Source: an uncultured Parabacteroides sp.
GTDB taxonomy: Bacteria; Bacteroidota; Bacteroidia; Bacteroidales; Tannerellaceae
Direction of reading: 5' to 3'
DNA length: 64,000 nt
Assembly: GCF_905196875.1 (NCBI RefSeq)
Contig: NZ_CAJJWO010000026.1
Coordinates: 4,266 to 68,265, forward strand
This document shows, in pieces, positions 51,474-59,614 of the stretch (within the stretch, counting starts at the first letter, position 1; each line of letters starts with the position of its first letter). The notes beneath the pieces were generated by a model, which did no database searches, was not told the DNA's origin, and saw only the letters and a program-made list of their open reading frames with translations. A program made the translations under genes and the position numbers.

Positions 51474-51989
51474 ATGAAAAAGTTGATTTTTACTTTGGTG
51501 GTTGCATTTATGGCAATCATCAGTGCTGATGCACAGGTTTATGTAGGTGGTTCTTTCAATCTGACTCACAATGGAAACTCAGATGAAACACAGTTTTCTA
51601 TCGCTCCGGAAGTTGGTTATCATCTGACTGAAAATTGGGCTATCGCTGCCGAAATCGGTTATTCTCATTTTAAAATAGATGGAGTAAAAGGGAATGCTTT
51701 CCACTTCGCTCCTTATGCCCGCTACTCTTTCTTCGAAAAAGGAATCGTTCGTTTGTTCGTTGATGGTGGTGTAGGAGTTTCTACTTATATAAAGAAGCAT
51801 GGTAACAATGTCAACGGTTTCGAAGTTGGTGTCAAGCCAGGTATTGCTATTGAAATCTGCGAACATCTGTCATTCGTTACCAAATACGGATTTGCTGGTT
51901 ACCGCGATGATTACAAATATGGCAACAGCGTATCCGGTATCAGCCTAAGTTCAGAAGACCTGACATTCGGTTTCCACTACGAATTTTAG
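51474..51989 (+). CDS. Small outer-membrane beta-barrel protein (171 aa)
   Basis: I start it at 51474 because from there it has a clean signal peptide (MKKLIFTLVVAFMAIISADA, cut before QVYVGG); the longer frame from 51414 would include untranslated leader. The mature part is an eight-strand-like barrel (VYVGGSFNLTH, FSIAPEVGYHL, WAIAAEIGYSHF, FHFAPYARYSF, LFVDGGVGVS, LSFVTKYGFAGY) ending FGFHYEF, an outer-membrane terminus. Strong promoter and plain codon use suggest an abundant protein of unknown function. The mini-array at 51999 probably ends its transcript. Confidence 0.87.
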   Translation: MKKLIFTLVVAFMAIISADAQVYVGGSFNLTHNGNSDETQFSIAPEVGYHLTENWAIAAEIGYSHFKIDGVKGNAFHFAPYARYSFFEKGIVRLFVDGGVGVSTYIKKHGNNVNGFEVGVKPGIAIEICEHLSFVTKYGFAGYRDDYKYGNSVSGISLSSEDLTFGFHYEF

Positions 51990-51998
51990 GCTATCTCC

Positions 51999-52072
51999 AA
52001 AAGTGTTTCACCCTAATGAAACAGTTGTTCCACCTAGGAGAAACAGTTGTTTCATTAGGGTGAAACACTTTT
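51999..52072 (+). repeat. 22-bp-period mini-array B, also a probable terminator
   Basis: Three 16-bp units start at 52006, 52028 and 52050: TTTCACCCTAATGAAA, TTCCACCTAGGAGAAA, TTTCATTAGGGTGAAA, with the same 6-bp spacer CAGTTG. The outer parts form perfect 25-bp arms (51999-52023 and 52048-52072), with a T-run at the end, so a strong hairpin would end the preceding gene's mRNA. Each unit is also a small dyad. Confidence 0.82.
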
Positions 52073-52125
52073 TACCCCCAAGACACATTCTTTCCCCAAA
52101 ACATCCGCCAGTCCAAAACATTCCG

Positions 52126-52133
52126 TATATTTG
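52126..52133 (+). promoter_or_regulatory. Promoter -7 box of the tandem GNAT gene
   Basis: TATATTTG, 22 bp before the chosen start at 52155. It excludes the in-frame upstream ATG at 52131, which overlaps the box. Confidence 0.65.
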
Positions 52134-52154
52134 TGTCTTTTGAAAGGGGAATAT

Positions 52155-53231
52155 ATGGACAACAAAAATATCACATCTAACTTACAATTCCGAAAGGCCG
52201 AAGAAGCAGACCTCGAACGTATCTGGGTCATTATCGGACAAGCCAAAGCACAAATGCGCCAGCTGGGTAGCCATCAGTGGGATGAACATTATCCGACCTT
52301 CGAAACAATCCAGCAAGATATAGAAACTGGAAACGGCTATGTTTTCTGCAAAGGAAATACGGTTGTGGCATACGGTGTTATCTCCTTCGACGGAGAGCCG
52401 GTCTACAATGACATTGATGGACAATGGACGAATGAATTACCTTATATGATTGTCCACCGTTTGGCTGTTGCCGATGAAATGAAACATCAGGGAATGGCTA
52501 AGCGTTTTATGCTGGAAGCCGAAGAGGTCAGTCGTCAGAAAGGAATCTATAACTTCCGCGTCGATACAAATTATGACAATGAATATATGCTTCACCTGAT
52601 CGATTCGCTGGGATTCCAATATACAGGAGAGGTTCGTTACAGAGGTAATAATATAAGGAAAGCGTTCGAGAAATGTATTTATCCTTATGCCTCGTCTTTC
52701 GGAGTTCCGGGCTACACTATCCGTGAAGCTATTTATGAAGATGCCGGAATCATTTTCGATGCAATAGATAAAAACCGCGACGACTTACGGACCTGGTTAC
52801 CTTTTGTCGATGGCCTGAAAAGTGTTGGCGATGAACAAGCCTTCCTTTCCTCATCGTTACAGGTGCCGTATGAAGAACGGGATATCGTATATATGATTGA
52901 AAAAGGGAAAAATATTTGCGGACTGATCGGTTTTCATTTCTCAGACCGCGCCAACCATCGTACGGAAATAGGTTATTGGCTACTTCCTGAATACAGAGGA
53001 AAAGGTCTTGTTACCCGGGCCGTACATCACCTATGCCTGTTAGCTTTCTTTGAAAAAGGTTTCAATCGTATCCAAATAAGATGTGCCGTAGGCAATGCAG
53101 CCAGCAATGCCATTCCCCAACGCTTAGGATTCAAGCAAGAAGGTACGGAACGCGACGGCGAACTTTTAATAAACGGTGAATACACAGATATTAATGTATA
53201 TAGTATCTTGAAAAAGGATATTGCAGAATAA
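52155..53231 (+). CDS. Two-domain GNAT acetyltransferase (358 aa)
   Basis: Two acetyltransferase domains in one chain. The first (about 8-170) is GNAT-like with LAVADEMKHQGMAKRFMLEAE as its CoA-binding motif. The second (about 185-355) is RimJ/RimL-like, with IGYWLLPEYRGKGLVTRAVHHLCLLAFFEKGFNRIQIRC and NAASNAIPQRLGFKQEGTERDGELLINGEYTD. These halves are usually separate genes. Likely roles are N-acetylation of proteins or small molecules; substrates are unknown. I chose 52155 because the promoter box precludes the earlier ATG. Confidence 0.87.
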   Translation: MDNKNITSNLQFRKAEEADLERIWVIIGQAKAQMRQLGSHQWDEHYPTFETIQQDIETGNGYVFCKGNTVVAYGVISFDGEPVYNDIDGQWTNELPYMIVHRLAVADEMKHQGMAKRFMLEAEEVSRQKGIYNFRVDTNYDNEYMLHLIDSLGFQYTGEVRYRGNNIRKAFEKCIYPYASSFGVPGYTIREAIYEDAGIIFDAIDKNRDDLRTWLPFVDGLKSVGDEQAFLSSSLQVPYEERDIVYMIEKGKNICGLIGFHFSDRANHRTEIGYWLLPEYRGKGLVTRAVHHLCLLAFFEKGFNRIQIRCAVGNAASNAIPQRLGFKQEGTERDGELLINGEYTDINVYSILKKDIAE

Positions 53232-53262
53232 ATAATCAAAAACAGAGATATTCAATTTATTT

Positions 53263-53730
53263 ATGGAACAAGAAATTCAATTAAACGAGCACAACAAAGC
53301 CGAGTATCCACCTATGCACACAGCCGAACATATTCTTAACCAGACGATGGTCCGGATGTTCGGTTGTCCCCGTTCCAGGAATGCCCATATAGAAAGAAAA
53401 AAGAGCAAGTGCGATTATGAATTAACAGAAGCGCCTACTGCAGAAATGATGGCAGAAGTAGAACGACGGATAAACGAAGTGATAAATCAACATCTACCTG
53501 TAACAATCGACTTTATCCCTAAATCGGAAGCCGGTGCCATTGTCGATCTCAGCAAATTACCGGAAGAAGCCAGCGATACACTACGCATCGTTCGTGTTGG
53601 TGATTACGATGCTTGTGCATGCATTGGCGCCCACGTCGGCAATACCTCCGAAATAGGACGGTTCAAACTGCTGAATTATGATTATGCAGACGGAAGATTA
53701 CGCCTGCGCTTTAAGCTGGAAGCCATATAA
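53263..53730 (+). CDS. AlaX-like tRNA-editing domain protein (155 aa)
   Basis: A free-standing tRNA_SAD editing domain. Zinc ligands are His19 and His23 (HTAEH) and Cys120 and His124 (CIGAH), as in the editing site of alanyl/threonyl-tRNA synthetases. It should hydrolyse misacylated tRNA (for example Ser- or Gly-tRNA-Ala). It follows the GNAT gene by 31 bp and precedes a terminator. Confidence 0.88.
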   Translation: MEQEIQLNEHNKAEYPPMHTAEHILNQTMVRMFGCPRSRNAHIERKKSKCDYELTEAPTAEMMAEVERRINEVINQHLPVTIDFIPKSEAGAIVDLSKLPEEASDTLRIVRVGDYDACACIGAHVGNTSEIGRFKLLNYDYADGRLRLRFKLEAI

Positions 53731-53759
53731 CGAAAAGATAGATATACAATGAATAAAGA

Positions 53760-53794
53760 AAGGCTCTCATCCCTACATCGGATAAGAGCCTTTT
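53760..53794. terminator. Terminator between AlaX-like gene and ABC permease gene
   Basis: AAGGCTCT and AGAGCCTT pair around a 17-nt loop, followed by TT on the right and A-rich sequence on the left. It can serve both convergent genes. Confidence 0.8.
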
Positions 53795-53807
53795 CTAATT
53801 TATCAAA

Positions 53808-54764
53808 TTACCGGGAACGAACTTCTCTCCTCATAAAAGACAAATATGATAAAGCGAAACAAACAACCGTCGCCGCAATCAGCCCGGTCAATTGCGGCCA
53901 GACAACCATCAGGCTCTGTCCTAAAGGCAACGGACTGGGAATAGCTCCATGAACCTGCTCCATAGTCAACGGCCCCAGACTTCTGACAGAAGGCATCAGC
54001 AATGTGGTCGTTGCGTCACTGAACAACTGGCTCGGTGCAAAACGTAACAGATTAAGCATAAAGCGCTGGTAATTGATTATCTGATAATCGCTGGCAAATC
54101 CGGAAGGACTGAGTGCTTTTCCTATCAAATTAATGATCATATTATAAAAAACACTGAAAAACAACCAGATCGCCACACAGGCCAATGCAGAAGTCGCCGC
54201 CTGACGGAATTGTATGGAAAAGAATATCGACAAATTCAGCCAGAAGGCTACATAGAAGATACTAACAATAATAAAGAACACCATCCTTAGAAACTCTTCT
54301 GCCGTTGGCGGAATACCGATAGCAATCAATCCAAAGCCCATAACCAGAAAGCCTAACGAGAACAGCATAATCGCTATCACGATCAGAGCTCCCACAAACT
54401 TCGCATTGATCAGATAATCCCGATGAATCGGCTGTGACAGGATACGGCTAAGCGTACCTCTGTTTTGCTCCGAATTGATCGCATCGAATCCGAGGGCGAT
54501 TCCTAACAATGGCCCTAAAAAGCTGATAAATACGACAAAGGAGGGCAACGTTCCATCTGATACGGTAAACAGCTTCAGAAACAAGAATGCATTATCCGGA
54601 TCATTCGGTTTAATAGAAGCACCGATATTAGTAAGGGCTGTGTACAACGATCCCATACAAGTCAACGCTATAATGACGATCAGAATAATAAACCGCCAGC
54701 TTCTCACATGGTCAGAAACTTCCTTGTTTACAATTACCCAAAAAGGATGATATATTCTATTCAT
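53808..54764 (-). CDS. ABC transporter permease (318 aa)
   Basis: I start it at 54764 (MNRIYHPFWVIVNKEV), which has a strong GAAGGAGG site just upstream; the frame further back lies inside the ATPase gene. It has six or more membrane helices, with a large extracytoplasmic loop between helices 1 and 2 (ALTNIGASIKPNDPDNAFLFLKLFT), and matches ABC-2/NosY-like permeases. The ATG overlaps the last 8 bp of the ATPase gene, so the two are coupled. Confidence 0.87.
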   Translation of the reverse strand: MNRIYHPFWVIVNKEVSDHVRSWRFIILIVIIALTCMGSLYTALTNIGASIKPNDPDNAFLFLKLFTVSDGTLPSFVVFISFLGPLLGIALGFDAINSEQNRGTLSRILSQPIHRDYLINAKFVGALIVIAIMLFSLGFLVMGFGLIAIGIPPTAEEFLRMVFFIIVSIFYVAFWLNLSIFFSIQFRQAATSALACVAIWLFFSVFYNMIINLIGKALSPSGFASDYQIINYQRFMLNLLRFAPSQLFSDATTTLLMPSVRSLGPLTMEQVHGAIPSPLPLGQSLMVVWPQLTGLIAATVVCFALSYLSFMRREVRSR

Positions 54765-55497
54765 GATCTTTACCTCCTTCGAAATAACGATTATAAATAT
54801 GTTCGAGCGCATGTTCTTCTTTTTGTAACTCGGCCAGTCTGATATCAGCCAGTAGTTTACCACCGCTAAATAACCCAACCCGGTTACAAACCTGCTGAAC
54901 CTGGTCCAGATGATGAGAAGAGAATAAGACCGTCAACCCATCCTCATGGCTCAACTGATGAATTAAATCCATAAATTCGCGTACACCGGACGGATCTATT
55001 CCCGATGTCGGTTCATCCAGAATAATTACTTCCGGCTCTTTTATCAACACATCGGCCAGTCCCAGACGCTGACGCATACCCCGGGAATATTTCCCGGCTT
55101 TCTTCTTTCCTTCATTAGTCAACCCTACCCTGTCTAGTAGCTGCTCCGCTTTCTGTATCGCTTCGCTTTTGGGAATACCGTTCAGCTGAGCCGTGTAAAC
55201 CAGGTTCTCTATTCCGGTCATATCATCATAAAAACCTACATCTTCGGGTAGATAACCGACTTTCCTTTTCACCTCTATCGGATGGGTAGTCGAATCTATA
55301 CCACAGACCTTTACTGACCCGGAAGTAGGTTCGGTCAGTCCGAGCATCATCAGGATAGTTGTTGATTTACCCGCACCATTAGGACCAAGCAAACCAAATA
55401 TATCACCTTTCTCAACAGTGAGATTCAAATCATTCACTGCTGTAAAACCTCCGTACTTCTTTGTCAAGCCGGTTAGTTCGATAACATGCTGGCACAT
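54757..55497 (-). CDS. ABC transporter ATP-binding protein (246 aa)
   Basis: Walker A GLLGPNGAGKST, Q-loop GYLPEDVGFYDDMTG, signature YSRGMRQRLGLADVL, Walker B EVIILDEPTSGIDP and H-loop SSHH are all present. It is of the CcmA/NatA type and powers the adjacent ABC-2 permease. The start lies 3 bp after the stop of the NEW3 gene. Confidence 0.93.
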   Translation of the reverse strand: MCQHVIELTGLTKKYGGFTAVNDLNLTVEKGDIFGLLGPNGAGKSTTILMMLGLTEPTSGSVKVCGIDSTTHPIEVKRKVGYLPEDVGFYDDMTGIENLVYTAQLNGIPKSEAIQKAEQLLDRVGLTNEGKKKAGKYSRGMRQRLGLADVLIKEPEVIILDEPTSGIDPSGVREFMDLIHQLSHEDGLTVLFSSHHLDQVQQVCNRVGLFSGGKLLADIRLAELQKEEHALEHIYNRYFEGGKDHE

Positions 55498-55500
55498 GGC

Positions 55501-56655
55501 TTACCTCCTTCCGTATTTGCGGAACAGATAATACACACCACCTAATACTACCACTATAATAAATACACCGACCCATCCCCAGACCATCGGGGTCTTTACG
55601 GAGATACGGAAATCTGCAGTAGCATTAACTTCCGGCGTCTTTGCTTCCATTTTTGTAACATAATCGCCCGGAAGCGCCTTTTTGGAAGCTTTTACGATAG
55701 CCACCACATTTGTACTCTGTCCTGCCCCCAGTTTTACGACCTTGGCCGGATCGAAAGAGACTTCCCAGTCTACCGGTTTGCTTGCTGAAAATGTTACATC
55801 TTTCAACTCACCGGAACCGTTATTTTTTACTACCAGATCTATCCGCTTGGTATCGCCGGCCGTTATATCCGAACTAAGCAATCCCCTCGGTGTCGTCAGT
55901 TCCATTTCATAGGAACCGGTGATGACTACTTCCAGTTCCAGATCGGCAGAAGTAGAACCCGTCGATGCATGAACGGGGATTTTATAAGTTCCTGCTGCTA
56001 CATTTGCCGGAGGATTTATATCAATCGTAATATTCTGCGTAGCATTGGGTTCCACCTGGGCAGAAGTAGCTTGTTTGTAGTTAGGCTTGAAAACAACATT
56101 CCATCCACGCTGCACATCTGCCGTCAGGGCATAAAGTTGTTGTTCCGCAGTACGGTTCTTGATCGTTGCATTAAAGGTAAAAGTAGATTTGGAGTTACCC
56201 TCCATATTCGGCTGAGTTGTTGTAAAATCAGTCTGATAAGTTCCCTGCTTGGAAACAGTGATGCTAAGCGGAAGTTTTGCCATGCCATCGGCCAAAACCG
56301 TAAAATGATAAGTCCCCTTATTCACTTTCACCGGCACTTCCACTTTCAGGGAAAAATTCTTCTTCTCATCCGGTAGAACCGAAAGCTGGCTGATCGAATA
56401 TCCTCCGGACTTTACTTCATAACTCCACCCCCGAGGCATTCCCTCGACAGAGATAGTCGCGTTCTTCACTTCGTCACTCTTGTTAATGACGTCAATACTG
56501 TAATCGATCGACTCCCCCGGCGGAACCGCTATCTTTGTGTAGGGAGTGTACAACATCACGCTCTTTTCAGAATCATCAGCGTGAACTTTACTACAAGGGA
56601 TTATTCCCAATAACAGTACAAATAATAGGTTTAAACAGTTAATTTGCATTTTCAT
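55501..56655 (-). CDS. Membrane-anchored NEW3-domain protein (384 aa)
   Basis: A signal peptide (ends about residue 26) is followed by three NEW3-like beta-sandwich repeats (about 35-130, 140-235, 245-345; recurring W..V.F.P and G.Y.IPV patterns). One C-terminal membrane helix (VGVFIIVVVLGGVYYLF) and a basic tail end the chain. It is the first gene of a three-gene operon with the ABC ATPase and permease. It probably binds or delivers the exported substrate on the outer face of the inner membrane. Promoter word TATATTTG at 56709-56702. Confidence 0.85.
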   Translation of the reverse strand: MKMQINCLNLLFVLLLGIIPCSKVHADDSEKSVMLYTPYTKIAVPPGESIDYSIDVINKSDEVKNATISVEGMPRGWSYEVKSGGYSISQLSVLPDEKKNFSLKVEVPVKVNKGTYHFTVLADGMAKLPLSITVSKQGTYQTDFTTTQPNMEGNSKSTFTFNATIKNRTAEQQLYALTADVQRGWNVVFKPNYKQATSAQVEPNATQNITIDINPPANVAAGTYKIPVHASTGSTSADLELEVVITGSYEMELTTPRGLLSSDITAGDTKRIDLVVKNNGSGELKDVTFSASKPVDWEVSFDPAKVVKLGAGQSTNVVAIVKASKKALPGDYVTKMEAKTPEVNATADFRISVKTPMVWGWVGVFIIVVVLGGVYYLFRKYGRR

Positions 56656-56976
56656 AATGATTTTTATAGAGTATACAAAAATGATTACTTATTAGCCGGG
56701 GCAAATATATATACAGAGAGTATTAGATACTTTTAAAAGAATTAAAAAAAAACTATCGTACAAACATTTCCTTTCCTAATCCGGTAAAGTTCTGTTATGG
56801 ATGCGATAACCAACGAAGCTTTCCTATACATTATATATAGATACCCCCCAAAGAAGCCATTTGTATGCTAAACAGACCGAATTATTCTGCAAATGTAACA
56901 TTGAAATAAAATATTTTTATGTAAGTTTGCGAGCGCTAAGAAAGACATTTTATACAGAAATTTAAATACAAGAGTT
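56656..56976. other. Divergent promoter region between NEW3 operon and pgk
   Basis: Two promoters are visible: leftward TATATTTG at 56709-56702, and rightward TTG (56901-56903), 18 bp, TAAGTTTG (56922-56929). An additional leftward TACATTTG at 56897-56890 lacks a partner. The rest is AT-rich with no hairpin. Confidence 0.6.
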
Positions 56977-58248
56977 ATGCAATCAATTGACAATTTCAAT
57001 TTTGCCGGCAAAAAGGCATTTGTAAGAGTTGACTTCAACGTTCCATTGGACGAAAACTTCAACATCACAGACGACACTCGTATTCGTGCCGCTCTTCCTA
57101 CTCTTAAGAAGATCCTGGCAGACGGTGGCAGTGTAATCATAGGTTCTCACCTGGGCCGTCCGAAAGGCGTTACTGATAAATTTTCACTGAAACATATTTT
57201 GGGTCGTGTATCTGAATTACTGGGCGTAGAAGTTCAGTTTGCTAACGACTGTATTGGTGAAGAAGCTGGCGCTAAGGCTGCTGCTCTGCAACCGGGCGAA
57301 GCTTTATTGCTGGAAAACCTTCGTTTCTATGCTGAAGAAGAAGGCAAACCGAGAGGTCTGGCAGAAGATGCAACAGACGACGAAAAGAAAGCTGCTAAAA
57401 AAGCAGTAAAAGAAAGCCAGAAAGAATTCACTAAGAGATTGGCTTCTTATGCTGACTGCTATGTAAACGATGCATTCGGTACTGCTCACCGTGCTCACGC
57501 TTCTACGGCGCTGATCGCTGATTACTTCGATGCCGACCACAAAATGTTCGGTTACCTGATGGAAAAAGAAGTAAAAGCTGTAGAAAAAGTAATGAACGAC
57601 ATCGCTCGTCCGTTTACTGCTATCATGGGTGGTTCTAAAGTTTCTTCTAAAATCGAAATCATCGAAAACCTGCTGAACAAGGTAGATAACCTGATCGTAA
57701 CAGGTGGTATGACTTATACTTTCACTAAGGCTCAGGGGGGCAAGATCGGTAACTCTATCGTTGAAGACGATAAACTGGATCTGGCTCTCGACCTGATGAA
57801 GAAAGCAAAAGAAAAAGGTGTAAACTTGGTATTGGCTGTCGACGCTAAGATCGCTGACGCTTTCAGTAACGACGCTAACACTAAATATGCTAACGTTAAC
57901 GAAATTCCTGACGGATGGGAAGGTCTTGACATCGGCCCTAAGACTATCGAAATCTACGCTGACGTTATCAAAAAATCTAAGACTATCCTTTGGAACGGTC
58001 CTACAGGCGTATTCGAATTCGAAAACTTCACTGATGGTTCTCGTGCAGTAGGTAACGCTATCGTTGAAGCTACTAAGAACGGTGCATTCTCTCTTGTTGG
58101 TGGTGGCGACTCTGTTGCCTGCGTTAACAAGTTCGGTATTGCAAGCGAAGTATCTTATGTATCTACAGGTGGTGGTGCTTTGCTGGAAGCTATCGAAGGA
58201 AAAGTCCTGCCAGGTATCGCAGCTGTTAAAGGCGAACCGTATAAATAA
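56977..58248 (+). CDS. pgk: Phosphoglycerate kinase
   Basis: 423 residues, normal length. FVRVDFNVPLDENFNITDDTRI and SHLGRPKG at the N-domain, and the C-domain GGGDSVACVNKFG with the nucleotide-binding GPTGVFEFENF, are diagnostic. It converts 1,3-bisphosphoglycerate and ADP to 3-phosphoglycerate and ATP. Strongly biased codons (GCT, CTG, AAA) match a highly expressed gene. A terminator follows at 58273. Confidence 0.98.
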   Translation: MQSIDNFNFAGKKAFVRVDFNVPLDENFNITDDTRIRAALPTLKKILADGGSVIIGSHLGRPKGVTDKFSLKHILGRVSELLGVEVQFANDCIGEEAGAKAAALQPGEALLLENLRFYAEEEGKPRGLAEDATDDEKKAAKKAVKESQKEFTKRLASYADCYVNDAFGTAHRAHASTALIADYFDADHKMFGYLMEKEVKAVEKVMNDIARPFTAIMGGSKVSSKIEIIENLLNKVDNLIVTGGMTYTFTKAQGGKIGNSIVEDDKLDLALDLMKKAKEKGVNLVLAVDAKIADAFSNDANTKYANVNEIPDGWEGLDIGPKTIEIYADVIKKSKTILWNGPTGVFEFENFTDGSRAVGNAIVEATKNGAFSLVGGGDSVACVNKFGIASEVSYVSTGGGALLEAIEGKVLPGIAAVKGEPYK

Positions 58249-58272
58249 GAAGTATTTTCTTATTAAATAAAG

Positions 58273-58302
58273 AAGGCTGTCAGAAATGAATCGGACAGCC
58301 TT
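58273..58302 (+). terminator. pgk terminator
   Basis: AAGGCTGTC and GACAGCCTT pair around a 12-nt loop, with a T-rich run after. Confidence 0.85.
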
Positions 58303-58335
58303 TATTTATTTTATTTCCTTCCGATGCCACAAAAG

Positions 58336-58395
58336 TTTCATAGGCATGAAACTTTTGTTTCTCTAAGGTGAAACAGTTGTTTCATGCCTATGAAA
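58336..58395. repeat. 22-bp-period mini-array C (after pgk)
   Basis: Three 16-bp units start at 58336, 58358 and 58380: TTTCATAGGCATGAAA, TTTCTCTAAGGTGAAA, TTTCATGCCTATGAAA. Spacers are CTTTTG and CAGTTG. Units 1 and 3 are perfect reverse complements. It lies beyond a normal terminator, between convergent genes, so termination is not its only possible job. Confidence 0.82.
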
Positions 58396-58409
58396 CTAAT
58401 TAAAAACAA

Positions 58410-59513
58410 CTATTTAAAACGAACCGGATTCCCGCTTTTGGCACTCTTGATAGCAGACTCTAATATTTCAACAACAATCAAATTGTTTTCCAATGCCGAC
58501 AGATCGGTCGGAGCAATCTCAACCTCACCGCGCACGGCCGCTTTCAGATAATAAAAAGAGTCATTGTAGGGAGCTTTCAATGGTGAAGGCTGTACCGTTT
58601 CCTCTTTGCGATCAGTGTAGATACGCATAGAAGTCGGTGTATCCTGATAAATATATCCTTTACTACCATAAATATGCATATCTTTCCGTCCTTTCGGCCA
58701 GTTCCACGATCCCATAACCTGTACAACAGCAGACGGATATTCAAGAATGATTGTCGCATCATCGTCTACTTTCGGATATTTATCCGGCTTAAACTGTTTC
58801 AGAACGGCATACACACTTTCAGGCTTCTCTCCATTCATCAACCAAGTTGTCAGATTAGCGCCATAGCAACCAAAGTCGATCACAGCACCTCCCCCATTCA
58901 GTTTCGGATCGGTCAGCCAATCTGTAAATTCTTTTCCACAACCGATCTCGATAGGGCCTTCATGGCCGTCATAGACCTCTATACGGTTTATCTTTCCGAT
59001 CGTATTCTCCTCCTTTATAAGACGATAAGCCTCATGATTGGTGTTATACCAGGTCGTTTCATAGTTAGTAAGCAGCAGGGTATTATTCTTACGCGCCAGT
59101 TCGGCCATCCGGTTTGCATGCTCTATATTTACGGCTAAAGGTTTCTCTACCATCACATGCACGCCACGCGGTGCACAGGCTTCTACCACCGACAAATGAT
59201 CGAAAATGGAGCCGTAAGCAACCACGACTTCCGGTTTCACCTTATCCAGCATTTCTCCCAGGTCGGCATAGAAAAGGGAAGCATCGAGCTTCTTCCGCAA
59301 CGGATTATTTTCCCTTAACGGTTTGTCGGGTTCAGCAACGCCGACAACTTCAAAATCACCTCTGTCCATACGAACAATCACTTCATGAAGATGTGCGTGC
59401 GATACCCCGGCGACGGCCAGACGAAGCGGTTTCTGACTTTGGGCATTAAGCAGAAAAGGGATACACACTAACATTACAAGTACAACTGTACTCAAAATTC
59501 TACGTATTCTCAT
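58410..59513 (-). CDS. Exported Gfo/Idh/MocA-family oxidoreductase (367 aa)
   Basis: A Sec signal peptide (ends about LLNAQSQ) precedes a Rossmann domain (RLAVAGVSHAHLHEVIVRMDRGDFEVVGVAEPD) and the family signature MVEKPLAVN. The C-terminal alpha/beta domain has GGGAVIDFGCYG with the catalytic context. Periplasmic members in Bacteroidetes act on sugars or glycan ends; the substrate is unknown. A minus-strand TATCTTTG lies at 59548-59541. Confidence 0.88.
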   Translation of the reverse strand: MRIRRILSTVVLVMLVCIPFLLNAQSQKPLRLAVAGVSHAHLHEVIVRMDRGDFEVVGVAEPDKPLRENNPLRKKLDASLFYADLGEMLDKVKPEVVVAYGSIFDHLSVVEACAPRGVHVMVEKPLAVNIEHANRMAELARKNNTLLLTNYETTWYNTNHEAYRLIKEENTIGKINRIEVYDGHEGPIEIGCGKEFTDWLTDPKLNGGGAVIDFGCYGANLTTWLMNGEKPESVYAVLKQFKPDKYPKVDDDATIILEYPSAVVQVMGSWNWPKGRKDMHIYGSKGYIYQDTPTSMRIYTDRKEETVQPSPLKAPYNDSFYYLKAAVRGEVEIAPTDLSALENNLIVVEILESAIKSAKSGNPVRFK

Positions 59514-59560
59514 GGTCTATATAATAAGAATTGTTTATGACAAAGATATAAATATTTTTG

Positions 59561-59568
59561 TACCTTTG
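59561..59568 (+). promoter_or_regulatory. Promoter -7 box of proS
   Basis: TACCTTTG, 47 bp before the start codon; overlaps the region of the divergent oxidoreductase promoter. Confidence 0.6.
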
Positions 59569-59614
59569 CCCCTCATAAAAATAAGAATAGATAACATATA
59601 TAACAATAAAGAAG

